The position numbers and the translations under genes were made by a program. From JAAUTT01 sp963846585 (GTDB taxonomy: Bacteria; Bacteroidota; Bacteroidia; Bacteroidales; JAAUTT01), in the NCBI GenBank assembly GCA_963846585.1, contig CAWJWO010000007.1, positions 124,001 to 188,000 of the forward strand: a stretch of 64,000 nt of DNA, written 5' to 3'. Positions 55,013-62,439 of the stretch are shown here, piece by piece (position 1 is the first letter of the stretch; each line of letters begins with the position of its first letter). The notes below the pieces were generated by a model. The model made no database searches. It saw nothing but the letters and a program-made list of their open reading frames with translations, and had not been told where the DNA came from.

Positions 55013-55134
55013 AATACCCCAAAGGGGTATTAGCAACAGCACATGGCATCGCCATGTGATTTAATTAATATTTGAATTGTCTTGCCCTGAAAGGGCCTAA
55101 ACAACAGCACAGGGCAACGTCCTGTGAAATATTA
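55013..55134. repeat. Two tandem copies of a double-hairpin repeat
   Basis: Copy 1 (55013-55069): AATACCCC-aa-GGGGTATT, AGCAACAGC, ACATGGCatCGCCATGT. Copy 2 (55082-55134): GCCCT-gaa-AGGGC, ACAACAGC, ACAGGGCaaCGTCCTGT. Hairpin 1, linker (CAACAGCAC) and hairpin 2 keep order and length while the stem bases differ. Confidence 0.8.
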
Positions 55135-55345
55135 AAAAAACAACATGATCATCATAAACAAAATATTTTCCGGGAAAAATTCCGGGATTTTCTAAATAAA
55201 AATAATCTCGGATATGATGAACGATATGTTTGGGATTAGGCTTACGCCCCTTCAGGGCTTTAAATTTGATTTTCCAAATATTTATTCACAGGGCGTTGCC
55301 CTGTACTATTGATATTGCCCTTTCAGGCCAAATGAATGTCCTATT
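55135..55345. repeat. Inverted third copy of the double-hairpin repeat
   Basis: At 55238-55330, on the opposite strand: GCCCCTTCAGGGC, AT-rich linker, CACAGGGCGTTGCCCTGT, linker, GCCCTTTCAGGCC. Together with 55082-55134 it forms a large inverted pair around 100 AT-rich nt. The short frames here are translated repeats, not genes. Confidence 0.75.
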
Positions 55346-55347
55346 TT

Positions 55348-55472
55348 ATGCCATTTTTCACGTCCCATGTCTTTTTTTCACGTCTCACATCTCACGTCCC
55401 ACGTCCCATTTTCACGTCCCATGTATCACGTCCCACGTCTCAGGTCCCATGTCCCACGTCCCAGGTCCATAT
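55348..55472. repeat. CGTCCCA heptamer array
   Basis: About 14 degenerate units (CGTCCCA, TGTCCCA, CGTCTCA, CATCTCA) end 10 nt before the mntP stop codon on the other strand. Confidence 0.9.
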
Positions 55473-55481
55473 GACATATAA

Positions 55482-56048
55482 CTATTTAAGGAAAAAGTGC
55501 TCCGCAAGAATCTTTATCCCTATTACAATCAGAATTATTCCTCCAATAATTTCCATCTTATTGCCAAAACGTGTACCTATTTTTTTCCCGAATAATATCC
55601 CTAACATTGAAAAAAAGAAAGTGGTAGAACCAATAATGAATGACATAAGGTAGAGGTTTATACTAATAAATGCAAAACTTATACCTACGACTAATGCATC
55701 AACACTCGTTGCAATCGACATTCCAATCAGCACTTTCAAATCGAGTGGATTTATTTTTTTCTTTGCTTTTTTATCTTTCCTAAGACTTTCAAAAATCATC
55801 CTTGCACCAATAATTACAAGCAATGCAAAGGTAAACCAATAATCAAAGCTGCTAAACAGCAATTCTATTTTCTTGCCGATCAACCATCCTATTACCGGCA
55901 TCAATGCCTGAAAGAAAGCCAGTGAAAATCCAATCCTCGATGCCTTCCAGAATGTAATATTTGTTATTATTAAACCGCATGAAATCGATACAGCAAAGGA
56001 ATCGACACATAAACTCATGGCTAAAAACAACAGGGTAATAATTTGCAT
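55482..56048 (-). CDS. mntP: Manganese efflux pump MntP
   Basis: This 188-aa protein has six membrane helices and exports Mn2+. The two related halves each carry the aspartate motif: LAMSLCVDSFAVSISCG at the start and MSIATSVDALVVGISFAF at residues about 109-126. It is divergent from the rhomboid gene over a 110-nt gap; no yybP-ykoY-like riboswitch is evident there. Confidence 0.93.
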   Translation of the reverse strand: MQIITLLFLAMSLCVDSFAVSISCGLIITNITFWKASRIGFSLAFFQALMPVIGWLIGKKIELLFSSFDYWFTFALLVIIGARMIFESLRKDKKAKKKINPLDLKVLIGMSIATSVDALVVGISFAFISINLYLMSFIIGSTTFFFSMLGILFGKKIGTRFGNKMEIIGGIILIVIGIKILAEHFFLK

Positions 56049-56158
56049 TTGCTATATTAAACCGCAAAGATAATAAATGCATGTATTTTTTTAATTTTGT
56101 TCTTTGACGTTTTATCAAAAATTGGCATTTTCTTACAGACACTGTCAGGTATATAATA

Positions 56159-56812
56159 ATGGAATTATCTCAGGGAAAAAGAGATCTATTAAGGGCAATG
56201 TATGTTCCCTCAATTCTTCTTATGTTCATGTGGGCATCCAAATGCATAGAAGAAGCCTTTGGAATTTCATTCGGAGAATACGGGATATTTCCTAAAAGCC
56301 CTGGAGGCATTACAGGTATTTTAACTGCTCCTTTGATCCATAAAGATTTTAATCATCTTGTGAGCAACTCAATTCCACTTTTTTTACTCACAACTGCCAT
56401 TTTTTATTTTTACAGGCCGTTAGCATTCAGGATTATAGTTTTATTATGGCTTGTGACAGGATTGTGTGTTTGGATTGGAGGAAGGGATGCATTTCACATA
56501 GGGGCGAGTGGCTTAGTTTATGGTGAAGCCTCATTCCTGTTTTTTAGCGGAATTATTCGCCGGCTTGCAAAGTTGGCGGCTATTTCATTTTTGGTAATAT
56601 TCCTTTATGGTAGCATGATATGGGGTATTTTCCCGTTTTTCCCTGAAATTTCGTGGGAATCACATTTATTTGGAGGTATTGCCGGCCTTACTTTTGCCCT
56701 CGTTTATAGAAATGATGGCCCTAAAAAGGAAGAAATAATTGAGCAGGATGAAGAGGATGATGAGGAGGAGGATGATAATCCTTTTCCAGAAGACATTTCA
56801 GTAAAAGAATAA
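56159..56812 (+). CDS. Rhomboid-family intramembrane serine protease
   Basis: This 217-aa protein has six hydrophobic segments and cleaves transmembrane substrates within the membrane. The catalytic dyad is Ser117 (IGASGLVYG) and His169 (SHLFGGIAGL); HKDFNHLVSN (about 61-70) is the family's conserved first loop motif. A 25-residue highly acidic tail (EQDEEDDEEEDDNPFPED) follows the last helix. The substrate is unknown. Confidence 0.93.
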   Translation: MELSQGKRDLLRAMYVPSILLMFMWASKCIEEAFGISFGEYGIFPKSPGGITGILTAPLIHKDFNHLVSNSIPLFLLTTAIFYFYRPLAFRIIVLLWLVTGLCVWIGGRDAFHIGASGLVYGEASFLFFSGIIRRLAKLAAISFLVIFLYGSMIWGIFPFFPEISWESHLFGGIAGLTFALVYRNDGPKKEEIIEQDEEDDEEEDDNPFPEDISVKE

Positions 56813-56828
56813 ATTTGTCCGGTACTTA

Positions 56829-56938
56829 TTTTTAGTTGTTGGTTGTTAGTAAATTTTGTTTATAAACTCAACTAGTAATCAGTAATTTGTCATCCCCATT
56901 TTCAAATTAGCACATTTTCAAATTTTCAAATTAATTCC
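56829..56938. repeat. Short repeats between rhomboid and membrane-protein genes
   Basis: TTAGTTGTTGGTTGTTAG units, GTAATCAGTAATTTG and CATTTTCAAATT units. No frame. Confidence 0.6.
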
Positions 56939-57292
56939 CTATTTTCTGACAAACACCAAAAATACCCCTGGAATTATAAATGGTAACCCATATACAATCA
57001 TTGCCGGAAATTCCTTCATACCACCAATAATATAGTAATATATAACAATTCCGATACCTCCGGCTATCATCAATACGCCTCCCCTGACATGCCTGAAAAT
57101 TGAGTAAAAACTTCCAGTAATAGATACAAGTAGAATAATTATTAACGGAATAAGGCTTATGTCATGATAGTGAAAAATATATATAACATCTTCCCTTATA
57201 TCAAACATAAGAAAAAATAAGCTGGCAATAATTGATACCGTCCAGGCAAACCAATGAAAGAAGCTTGTGAAATTTGTTTTGTAAATATTCAT
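56939..57292 (-). CDS. Small integral membrane protein
   Basis: This 117-aa protein has four helices: FFHWFAWTVSIIASLFFLMF, LIPLIIILLVSITGSFYSIF, GVLMIAGGIGIVIYYYIIG and MIVYGLPFIIPGVFLVFV, ending in RK. The spacing resembles small DUF-type membrane proteins of Bacteroidota, but I do not recognise the family. It stands alone. Confidence 0.7.
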   Translation of the reverse strand: MNIYKTNFTSFFHWFAWTVSIIASLFFLMFDIREDVIYIFHYHDISLIPLIIILLVSITGSFYSIFRHVRGGVLMIAGGIGIVIYYYIIGGMKEFPAMIVYGLPFIIPGVFLVFVRK

Positions 57293-57296
57293 AGGG

Positions 57297-57545
57297 GCTA
57301 GGGATTAGGGGCTAGTGGCTAGGGACTACTAATTAAGATTTTATATTTGTGATTAGTGATTTCAGATATAAATAGTTTTACTAATGTTAAAAATTCCAAA
57401 ATCTTAAATCTCAAATCTGGAATCTCAAATTAAGTCTTCTGTCTTCACGTCCTTCCACGTCCATCCACGTCCTTTTTTCACGTCCTTCCACGTCCCTTTT
57501 TCACGTCCCATGTCTCACGTCTCATGTCTCACGTCTCAAGTCCCT
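57297..57545. repeat. Heptamer arrays upstream of the 56939 gene
   Basis: GGGGCTAGGGATTAGGGGCTAG units (57295-57330), AAAATCTTAAATCTCAAATCTGG units (57399-57431) and CGTCC(TT/CA) units (57448-57543). The same unit families recur elsewhere in the window. Confidence 0.8.
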
Positions 57546-57554
57546 TTCAACGTC

Positions 57555-58538
57555 TTATTTGTCCTTCTTTTCCTCCCCCTTATTATCCGGATTTACCTTA
57601 TGGGGTGGTGGAACATTGGTTTTTTTATTATTTACACCAGGTTGCTGAACTTTTTGTGTGTTCGATAAAGGTTGCTGAACTTTTTGAGTATTCGATACAG
57701 GTTGAGGGTTTACCCTGGTCTGATTATTTGGATTATTTGGCCTGGTACTTTCCTCGGTTCTTTGATTAGTTTGTGGATAGCCTGGCCTTGCATTTTCTAC
57801 AGGTCGCTGATTACTTTGAGAAGCACCTGGCCTTGCATTTTCTTCAGGTCTTTTATAATCAGGTGGTACATTTGTATTCATGTTACGTTGTTCTAACTGG
57901 TGTGTGTCAGATTGACCCTGATTGTGATAATTATCAGGTCTTTCGGGAGATGAAGGCTGTGAAGGTGGTGATGGCCGCCTGTTATACATATAATCTTCCC
58001 TGTTTCTGTTTCTTGGTCCGGGATTAGAAGGCCTGTTATTATACATCATAGTTTGTGCATTCTCATTATAACCACGCATATAACCTCCACCGTTTGGACC
58101 GCCTGGACCGTTAACGTAGTTTGGATTATTCCGGTAATAATATGCCGGATAACTGGACACATAATAATTGTGCTGCATCCATGGATTATATGTCTGGTAA
58201 CCAAGTACTACCACATAAGCGTCATTAATGTCGTACCAATCATATGACTGTGGTAAGCTCGGAGAAAAGAACCATTCCCCGTTATCATTATAAATATATT
58301 GCTGACGCCATACATCGTAATAAACTCCAATGTCAGGCAAATAGTAATAATGTACCTGTTGTTCATTGTCATACACCGGTGCCCATGGCGGTGGTGCAAC
58401 AGTTTGAACTACCGGCTGAGGCGGAGGTGGCGGCGGAGATGAAGGTGAAGGTTGTTGAACTACATATGTAGGATGGCAACTACTAAATATAAATAATAAT
58501 ACAATTATGAAAGGCAATAATTTAAGATGCTCTGTCAT
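57555..58538 (-). CDS. Pro/Gln/Asn-rich lipoprotein
   Basis: The start at 58538 opens TEHLKLLPFIIVLLFIFSSC, a lipoprotein signal, giving 327 aa. A longer frame begins at 58574. After the lipobox comes SPSSPPPPPPQP, a Tyr/Trp-rich module (VYDNEQQVHYYYLPDIGVYYDVWRQQYIYNDNGEW) seen in small Bacteroidota surface lipoproteins, then a disordered tail with repeats (NQRPVENARPG; SNTQKVQQP twice). It is likely surface-exposed. The transposon inserted 67 nt upstream of its start. Confidence 0.75.
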   Translation of the reverse strand: MTEHLKLLPFIIVLLFIFSSCHPTYVVQQPSPSSPPPPPPQPVVQTVAPPPWAPVYDNEQQVHYYYLPDIGVYYDVWRQQYIYNDNGEWFFSPSLPQSYDWYDINDAYVVVLGYQTYNPWMQHNYYVSSYPAYYYRNNPNYVNGPGGPNGGGYMRGYNENAQTMMYNNRPSNPGPRNRNREDYMYNRRPSPPSQPSSPERPDNYHNQGQSDTHQLEQRNMNTNVPPDYKRPEENARPGASQSNQRPVENARPGYPQTNQRTEESTRPNNPNNQTRVNPQPVSNTQKVQQPLSNTQKVQQPGVNNKKTNVPPPHKVNPDNKGEEKKDK

Positions 58539-58596
58539 CTTATTTCTCCGCGTATTCATTTTCTTGGTATTCATTAGTTATATATTAAAATGTTAA

Positions 58597-58604
58597 AACA
58601 AAGA
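58597..58604. repeat. 8-bp target site duplication, left copy
   Basis: AACAAAGA immediately outside the left inverted repeat, identical to 62307-62314. IS1595-family elements make 8-bp duplications. Confidence 0.9.
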
Positions 58605-58629
58605 GGTTCAACTCTGAAATATGGTTGAT
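58605..58629 (+). repeat. Left terminal inverted repeat
   Basis: 25 nt beginning GGTTCAACTCT and ending ATGGTTGAT; three mismatches against the right end. Confidence 0.9.
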
Positions 58630-58674
58630 GACATTACTTGGTATATTCTAATAAATATAGTTTATCTAAAACTA

Positions 58675-59295
58675 TTATTCATAAACAAAATCTGATATCG
58701 ATTTATACAATCTATTAATGGATTTAGCATATTCTTCTCTATCGAGTATATTAAGTTCTAAATCTAATCTAATTGCAGTTGTATCTTTTGAAATTGAAAA
58801 GTCTTTTTTCCTGATAGTATAATAGCATCTTGCGAAATATGCGACAGGTTTTATACTATCTGATTTTATCATTAATGCTTCAACATTATTTAAATCCAAT
58901 TTTAACAGACTATCTTTTAATACTAATTTCTTTAAATCCTCTTTATCTTCATTAATTGAATTTGCAAGTACTTTTGATAAAGCTCGATCCGTTCCATTAT
59001 CAAGATTTTCTAAATTAACATCTCTTTTTACCTTTTCAAGAATTTTCTCACCATCATCTATATATTTATTTCTTTTATCAATCATTTCATTACATATACC
59101 TCTATATTGGTTTTTAAGAGTAATTGTATCAACCTTTATTAAAGCAAATGTTTCTACATAATAAGTACTATCTATAATTTTAATTTTAGCAATAAAAAAT
59201 GTTTTTAAATGAGATACATTTACTCTATTTTTGGAATTTTCTTTACAACTAACTGTTAATAAAATAATTAAACTAACAAAAAATAAGTACTTCAT
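58675..59295 (-). CDS. Transposon cargo 5: lipoprotein of unknown function
   Basis: From ATG 59295 (MKYLFFVSLIILLTVSC) this is a 206-aa lipoprotein; a frame three codons longer begins at 59304. The mature part is charged and largely helical (YRGICNEMIDKRNKYIDDGEKILEKVKRDVNLENLDNG; DKEDLKKLVLKDSLLKLDL) with strands toward the end. No family is recognised. It is the gene nearest the left transposon end, 13 nt or more after cargo 4, and on the same strand as all others. A periplasmic or surface position is predicted. Confidence 0.75.
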   Translation of the reverse strand: MKYLFFVSLIILLTVSCKENSKNRVNVSHLKTFFIAKIKIIDSTYYVETFALIKVDTITLKNQYRGICNEMIDKRNKYIDDGEKILEKVKRDVNLENLDNGTDRALSKVLANSINEDKEDLKKLVLKDSLLKLDLNNVEALMIKSDSIKPVAYFARCYYTIRKKDFSISKDTTAIRLDLELNILDREEYAKSINRLYKSISDFVYE

Positions 59296-59317
59296 AATTT
59301 GCAATTTTTTAATTCAA

Positions 59318-59626
59318 TTAGTATTTTTTATAACCATCGGTATAGACATTAATCTCTAACGATATATATGCATTATCAAAATCGGAATAGTTGAATTTAA
59401 CATCGATATCTGTAATTATTTCATCATTAATTTTATCCCCCTTTGAAGGAATTTTGAAAATATCTGTCCAGTTGATTATATCCATTCCTGCTCTTTGGAT
59501 AGGTGGTTTGTGAATTTTTTTATTATAATATTTCAATAAATTTTTCTCGTAAAATTTTTTTATCTCATCTATCGTAAAGAAACTTAATTTGTCTTTTCCA
59601 AATATATGTAAGCAAATACTTATCAT
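59318..59626 (-). CDS. Transposon cargo 4: hypothetical protein
   Basis: This 102-aa protein has no signal or membrane helix: FFTIDEIKKFYEKNLLKYYNKKIHKPP, then DWTDIF-like NWTDIFKIPSKGDKINDEIITDIDV and DNAYISLEINVYTDGYKKY (beta-rich). Not recognised. It lies 61 nt after cargo 3. Confidence 0.65.
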   Translation of the reverse strand: MISICLHIFGKDKLSFFTIDEIKKFYEKNLLKYYNKKIHKPPIQRAGMDIINWTDIFKIPSKGDKINDEIITDIDVKFNYSDFDNAYISLEINVYTDGYKKY

Positions 59627-59687
59627 AGTGTAAAATTTATTAGTTCAACTTTATACACGTAAAATACCATTTAATAAAAAATTACGA

Positions 59688-60191
59688 TCAACTAATTCTA
59701 TTCCAATCTTCAAGGGTCGATTTTAAGTTTCTAATCATACCATTCTTTCCTTTAATTATAGGATATTCTTCGAAAGTTGATTTAGCATCTTTGAAAATAT
59801 CAAAATACTCTTTTTTCCAATCTCTCTTAAATTGATTTTTTAAGTATTCGGTATTTATTAACGATGCAATCTTATCCACTGAACAAATATATAATTCAAA
59901 TGCAATGTCTTTTTCGTATTCTAAGGTAATAATTTCGTTTGAAGGATATTCAGAATTTACAATAAATGAACATTTTTTAACAAGTAGGAAAAAACTTGTA
60001 CTGTTTTTCCTTATTTCATTTTCAAGATTAATTAAATGCATATGAGATTGTACACATTGCGCTCTTTTTAAAGCATTTAAGTTTATAAAATTTACAATGA
60101 GAGCAAAAAGAGCAATGATTGCAGTTAATATTACTACCCAAGATGTTGAGCTTTGAAGTTCAAATGAACATTCTCTATAAAATTCAAACAT
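59688..60191 (-). CDS. Transposon cargo 3: single-pass membrane protein
   Basis: This 167-aa protein has one helix near the N-terminus (SWVVILTAIIALFALIVNFI), then a long helical cytoplasmic-type domain (LNALKRAQCVQSHMHLINLENEIRKN ... YEKDIAFELYICSVDKIASLINTEYL ... IRNLKSTLEDWNRI). The layout is reminiscent of DUF4760-like proteins, but that is tentative. It starts 3 nt after cargo 2, suggesting co-translation. Confidence 0.7.
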   Translation of the reverse strand: MFEFYRECSFELQSSTSWVVILTAIIALFALIVNFINLNALKRAQCVQSHMHLINLENEIRKNSTSFFLLVKKCSFIVNSEYPSNEIITLEYEKDIAFELYICSVDKIASLINTEYLKNQFKRDWKKEYFDIFKDAKSTFEEYPIIKGKNGMIRNLKSTLEDWNRIS

Positions 60192-60194
60192 ATT

Positions 60195-60464
60195 TTAAAC
60201 GGATTTCATTAAACTATTACATACTTTTCTTGCTTTTTGCGCTTTTTCCTTACCTTTTTCTCCAAATTCATCCACTCTGTTTAAGAATACATTTAAAAAC
60301 AAAGTGTTAAGATGATTAAAGAATGTGTTTCTTTTTTCTTCTTGTATGTCTTTCGATGACGTTGTTATTGTTGCTTCAATATCTGCAATATTTATATTTT
60401 CCATAACATTTTCAACTATTTCATTAGCTAATATATATTCATCACGAGTTAAAATCATTTTCAT
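60195..60464 (-). CDS. Transposon cargo 2: small hypothetical protein
   Basis: An 89-aa (or 87-aa from the second ATG) helical, charged protein: ILTRDEYILANEIVENVMEN, then STSSKDIQEEKRN-like and FFNHLNTLFLNVFLNRVDEFGEKGKEKAQKARKVCNSLMK. No signal or known motif. It is directly followed by cargo 3 (3 nt). Confidence 0.65.
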   Translation of the reverse strand: MKMILTRDEYILANEIVENVMENINIADIEATITTSSKDIQEEKRNTFFNHLNTLFLNVFLNRVDEFGEKGKEKAQKARKVCNSLMKSV

Positions 60465-60536
60465 AAATTTTTATTTTAAATAGTTATTCCGATGTAAAAT
60501 TTCACTATTATTATATTATATATTAATTTAAAATTG

Positions 60537-60971
60537 TCATTTTATTATCGTGTCAGGTATTATTAAATCTTTTGATTTTAATTTTGTCCTAATTCCATAT
60601 AAATCTTTCCTCATACTAATAACCAATCTATTATAATATTCCTGATTTGAATTTTTCAAATATTCTCTCAAAGCATATATCACTTTATCAGAAGCATATA
60701 ACGTCATATTATTCCATTCAGCAAATATTTCATTGTGTAAATCATCTTTTGATTTTAGGTCTGGTCGATGGATTATAAGAGTTGGTTTTTCTCGATCATA
60801 ATAGAGAAAAGTAAAACAAAGAAGAATGATAGTTTTGTACCTTAGTTGTTTAAATTCATGCTTAGATTGTGATTTTCTATTCTGATTTCCGATGAAAAAG
60901 TCAAAAGCACTTTTTAACAAACCACCAATCCCTATTAAACCTATAACTGAAACTATATCTTTGATTATCAT
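60537..60971 (-). CDS. Transposon cargo 1: membrane-anchored hypothetical protein
   Basis: From ATG 60971 this 144-aa protein opens with a helix (IKDIVSVIGLIGIGGLLKSAFDFFIG), then NRKSQSKHEFKQLRYKTIILLCFTFLYYDREKPTLIIHRPDLKSKDDLH and a C-terminal helical part (ASDKVIYALREYLKNSNQEYYNRLVISMRKDLYG). An alternative start at 61016 adds 15 residues. It resembles cargo 3 in layout (N-terminal helix, then a helical domain) but not clearly in sequence. It starts just after the transposase gene. Confidence 0.68.
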   Translation of the reverse strand: MIIKDIVSVIGLIGIGGLLKSAFDFFIGNQNRKSQSKHEFKQLRYKTIILLCFTFLYYDREKPTLIIHRPDLKSKDDLHNEIFAEWNNMTLYASDKVIYALREYLKNSNQEYYNRLVISMRKDLYGIRTKLKSKDLIIPDTIIK

Positions 60972-61043
60972 TATACAAAGAAATGATGAAAATTTTTCAA
61001 TTGACTGATAGATCAAATATATAGAATTTATTGAAAATAACGA

Positions 61044-62189
61044 TTAAACATAACCCAATACTGAATTAATTTCAGGAAATTGTTTTATCACTTCAATATG
61101 TTTCCGGTAGTAGTGGTTAAAACACGTACCATAATTGTTTCTACCATTTTTCTTTAAGAACAGCAGTAGTTTCATTTCTGCTTCCCTAAAAACTTCAACA
61201 GCGGTCTTATTTGACACTATTTTACTACAAATGATGTTAGCTGTATGTTCAGTTCGTTTTTTGAAGTTTAAATCCTTAACCATTTTACTAACGTTGATAA
61301 TAAACTGATACCATTTAGCATAGAGGTGAATGTATTTAGAAGAAACACCTCTCATATAGTAGTTTACAAATTCCTTGAACCCTCTGGTGTATGCGTTAAC
61401 CGTTTGGTTATGTACCTCTGGTTTGTGTAGGTTGATGTGGTTTTTAGCAAGAAAAGTTTCGTGTTTTACACCGTTTAAATCCTTGAAAAATGATTTGTAA
61501 GTAGGATGTCTATCAGTAAAAACAGATGTATTATTTAAGCGGTTACCAAAATAGTTCTGTAAATCTTCGGTATGAGTTCTACCCATGTGCGATCTGTACA
61601 GTTCCAAATTCTCACTGTTTCTACTATATGTAAAGAATATCTTAACGTTATGCTTCGAATCACCTGTCTGACTTCTTCTCCATTTCCTGTAAACACTTTT
61701 ACTCATTGGTTTGTGCATATCTCTACCTTTTCTACTGATCAAAAAATATGCTTCGTCAAATTCAAGTATTTCTCTGCTTAAAGTTGAATTATCTGGTGTA
61801 GTGAGTGCTGAAATTAGCTTATGTCTCCAATTAAAAGCAGTTTGTTCGCAGATATTAAGTTTTTCTTTGATTGATTTGAGGGAACTGATATTCATACACA
61901 AGAAATCTTCAACAAATTCATTCCACTTGTTGATTTCTTGAACACCGGATAAAACAGAATTTGATTTAAAAGTGAATGATTTCTTACAATCCTTGCATAA
62001 GTATCTGGTTATGCTGTTTCTTGTTCCATTTTTAACGATGTTTTCAGAATGACAAGATGGACAAGTATGAACAGAAGAAAAATCATCGAATATGCTGTAA
62101 GAAGTCTTGATGAAATCAATTAAATCTTTCTTATCTGATTTACTTAGTTTAGCAATCTTCGATTTTAATTTTTCAATATTCATAAGCAT
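61044..62189 (-). CDS. IS1595-family (ISXO2-like) transposase
   Basis: This 381-aa protein has an N-terminal zinc ribbon (Cys43, Cys46, Cys65, Cys68: CPSCHSEN ... YLCKDCKKSF), a helix-turn-helix region (SSLKSIKEKLNICEQTAFNWRHKL) and an ISXO2-like catalytic domain: Asp145 (ILEFDEAYF), Asp226 (SVFTDRHPTY) and the NAYTRGFKEFVNYYMRGVSSKYIHLY block with the family's third catalytic position. The frame is intact, so the element may be active. It starts 93 nt inside the right inverted repeat. Confidence 0.92.
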   Translation of the reverse strand: MLMNIEKLKSKIAKLSKSDKKDLIDFIKTSYSIFDDFSSVHTCPSCHSENIVKNGTRNSITRYLCKDCKKSFTFKSNSVLSGVQEINKWNEFVEDFLCMNISSLKSIKEKLNICEQTAFNWRHKLISALTTPDNSTLSREILEFDEAYFLISRKGRDMHKPMSKSVYRKWRRSQTGDSKHNVKIFFTYSRNSENLELYRSHMGRTHTEDLQNYFGNRLNNTSVFTDRHPTYKSFFKDLNGVKHETFLAKNHINLHKPEVHNQTVNAYTRGFKEFVNYYMRGVSSKYIHLYAKWYQFIINVSKMVKDLNFKKRTEHTANIICSKIVSNKTAVEVFREAEMKLLLFLKKNGRNNYGTCFNHYYRKHIEVIKQFPEINSVLGYV

Positions 62190-62281
62190 AATGTTTTAAT
62201 TATTTATGTTTACGATACGAAAAAGAATATGTTTCAAAAAATATGTTAAATTTGACTAATAATTAGATAGTTAAATCATAT

Positions 62282-62306
62282 ATCAACCATCTATTAGAGT
62301 TGAACC
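62282..62306 (-). repeat. Right terminal inverted repeat
   Basis: Reads GGTTCAACTCT ... ATGGTTGAT on the minus strand; 22 of 25 positions match the left end. Confidence 0.9.
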
Positions 62307-62314
62307 AACAAAGA
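62307..62314. repeat. 8-bp target site duplication, right copy
   Basis: AACAAAGA, identical to 58597-58604. Confidence 0.9.
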
Positions 62315-62392
62315 TAATAAACAAAAATTATCACAGTTATGTGTTTTTATAAGAATTCAATTATTGTGCCAAATAATTTAAGTATTTTCGCT

Positions 62393-62437
62393 TGTTACTT
62401 GCAACCTGCAACTAACAACCATCAACTAACAACTATA
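62393..62437. repeat. AACTAAC-type heptamers before aspS
   Basis: TTACTTGCAACCTGCAACTAAC and ATCAACTAACAACTAT units end 3 nt before the aspS ATG, as at 41672-41732. Confidence 0.8.
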
Positions 62438-62439
62438 AT

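Larger units (their letters stand above)
58605..62306. mobile_element. IS1595/ISXO2-type transposon with five cargo genes
   Basis: A complete 3,702-bp element. The terminal inverted repeats at 58605-58629 and 62282-62306 agree at 22 of 25 positions (both begin GGTTCAACTCT and end ATGGTTGAT reading inward) and are flanked by exact 8-bp AACAAAGA duplications. The transposase lies at the right end and points inward; five small genes on the same strand fill the remaining 2.3 kb. Heptamer repeats, frequent in the surrounding gaps, are absent inside. The target was the gap between a lipoprotein gene and aspS. Some IS1595-family members are known to carry passenger genes. Confidence 0.92.

Noticed and set aside
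55230..55653. Plus-strand frames rich in His, Ser, Pro, Val
   Set aside because: They are translations of CGTCCCA heptamers and palindromic repeats.
57524..58471. Several plus-strand frames opposite the Pro/Gln-rich lipoprotein
   Set aside because: They are complements of a low-complexity coding region; the minus-strand frame has a signal peptide and lipobox.
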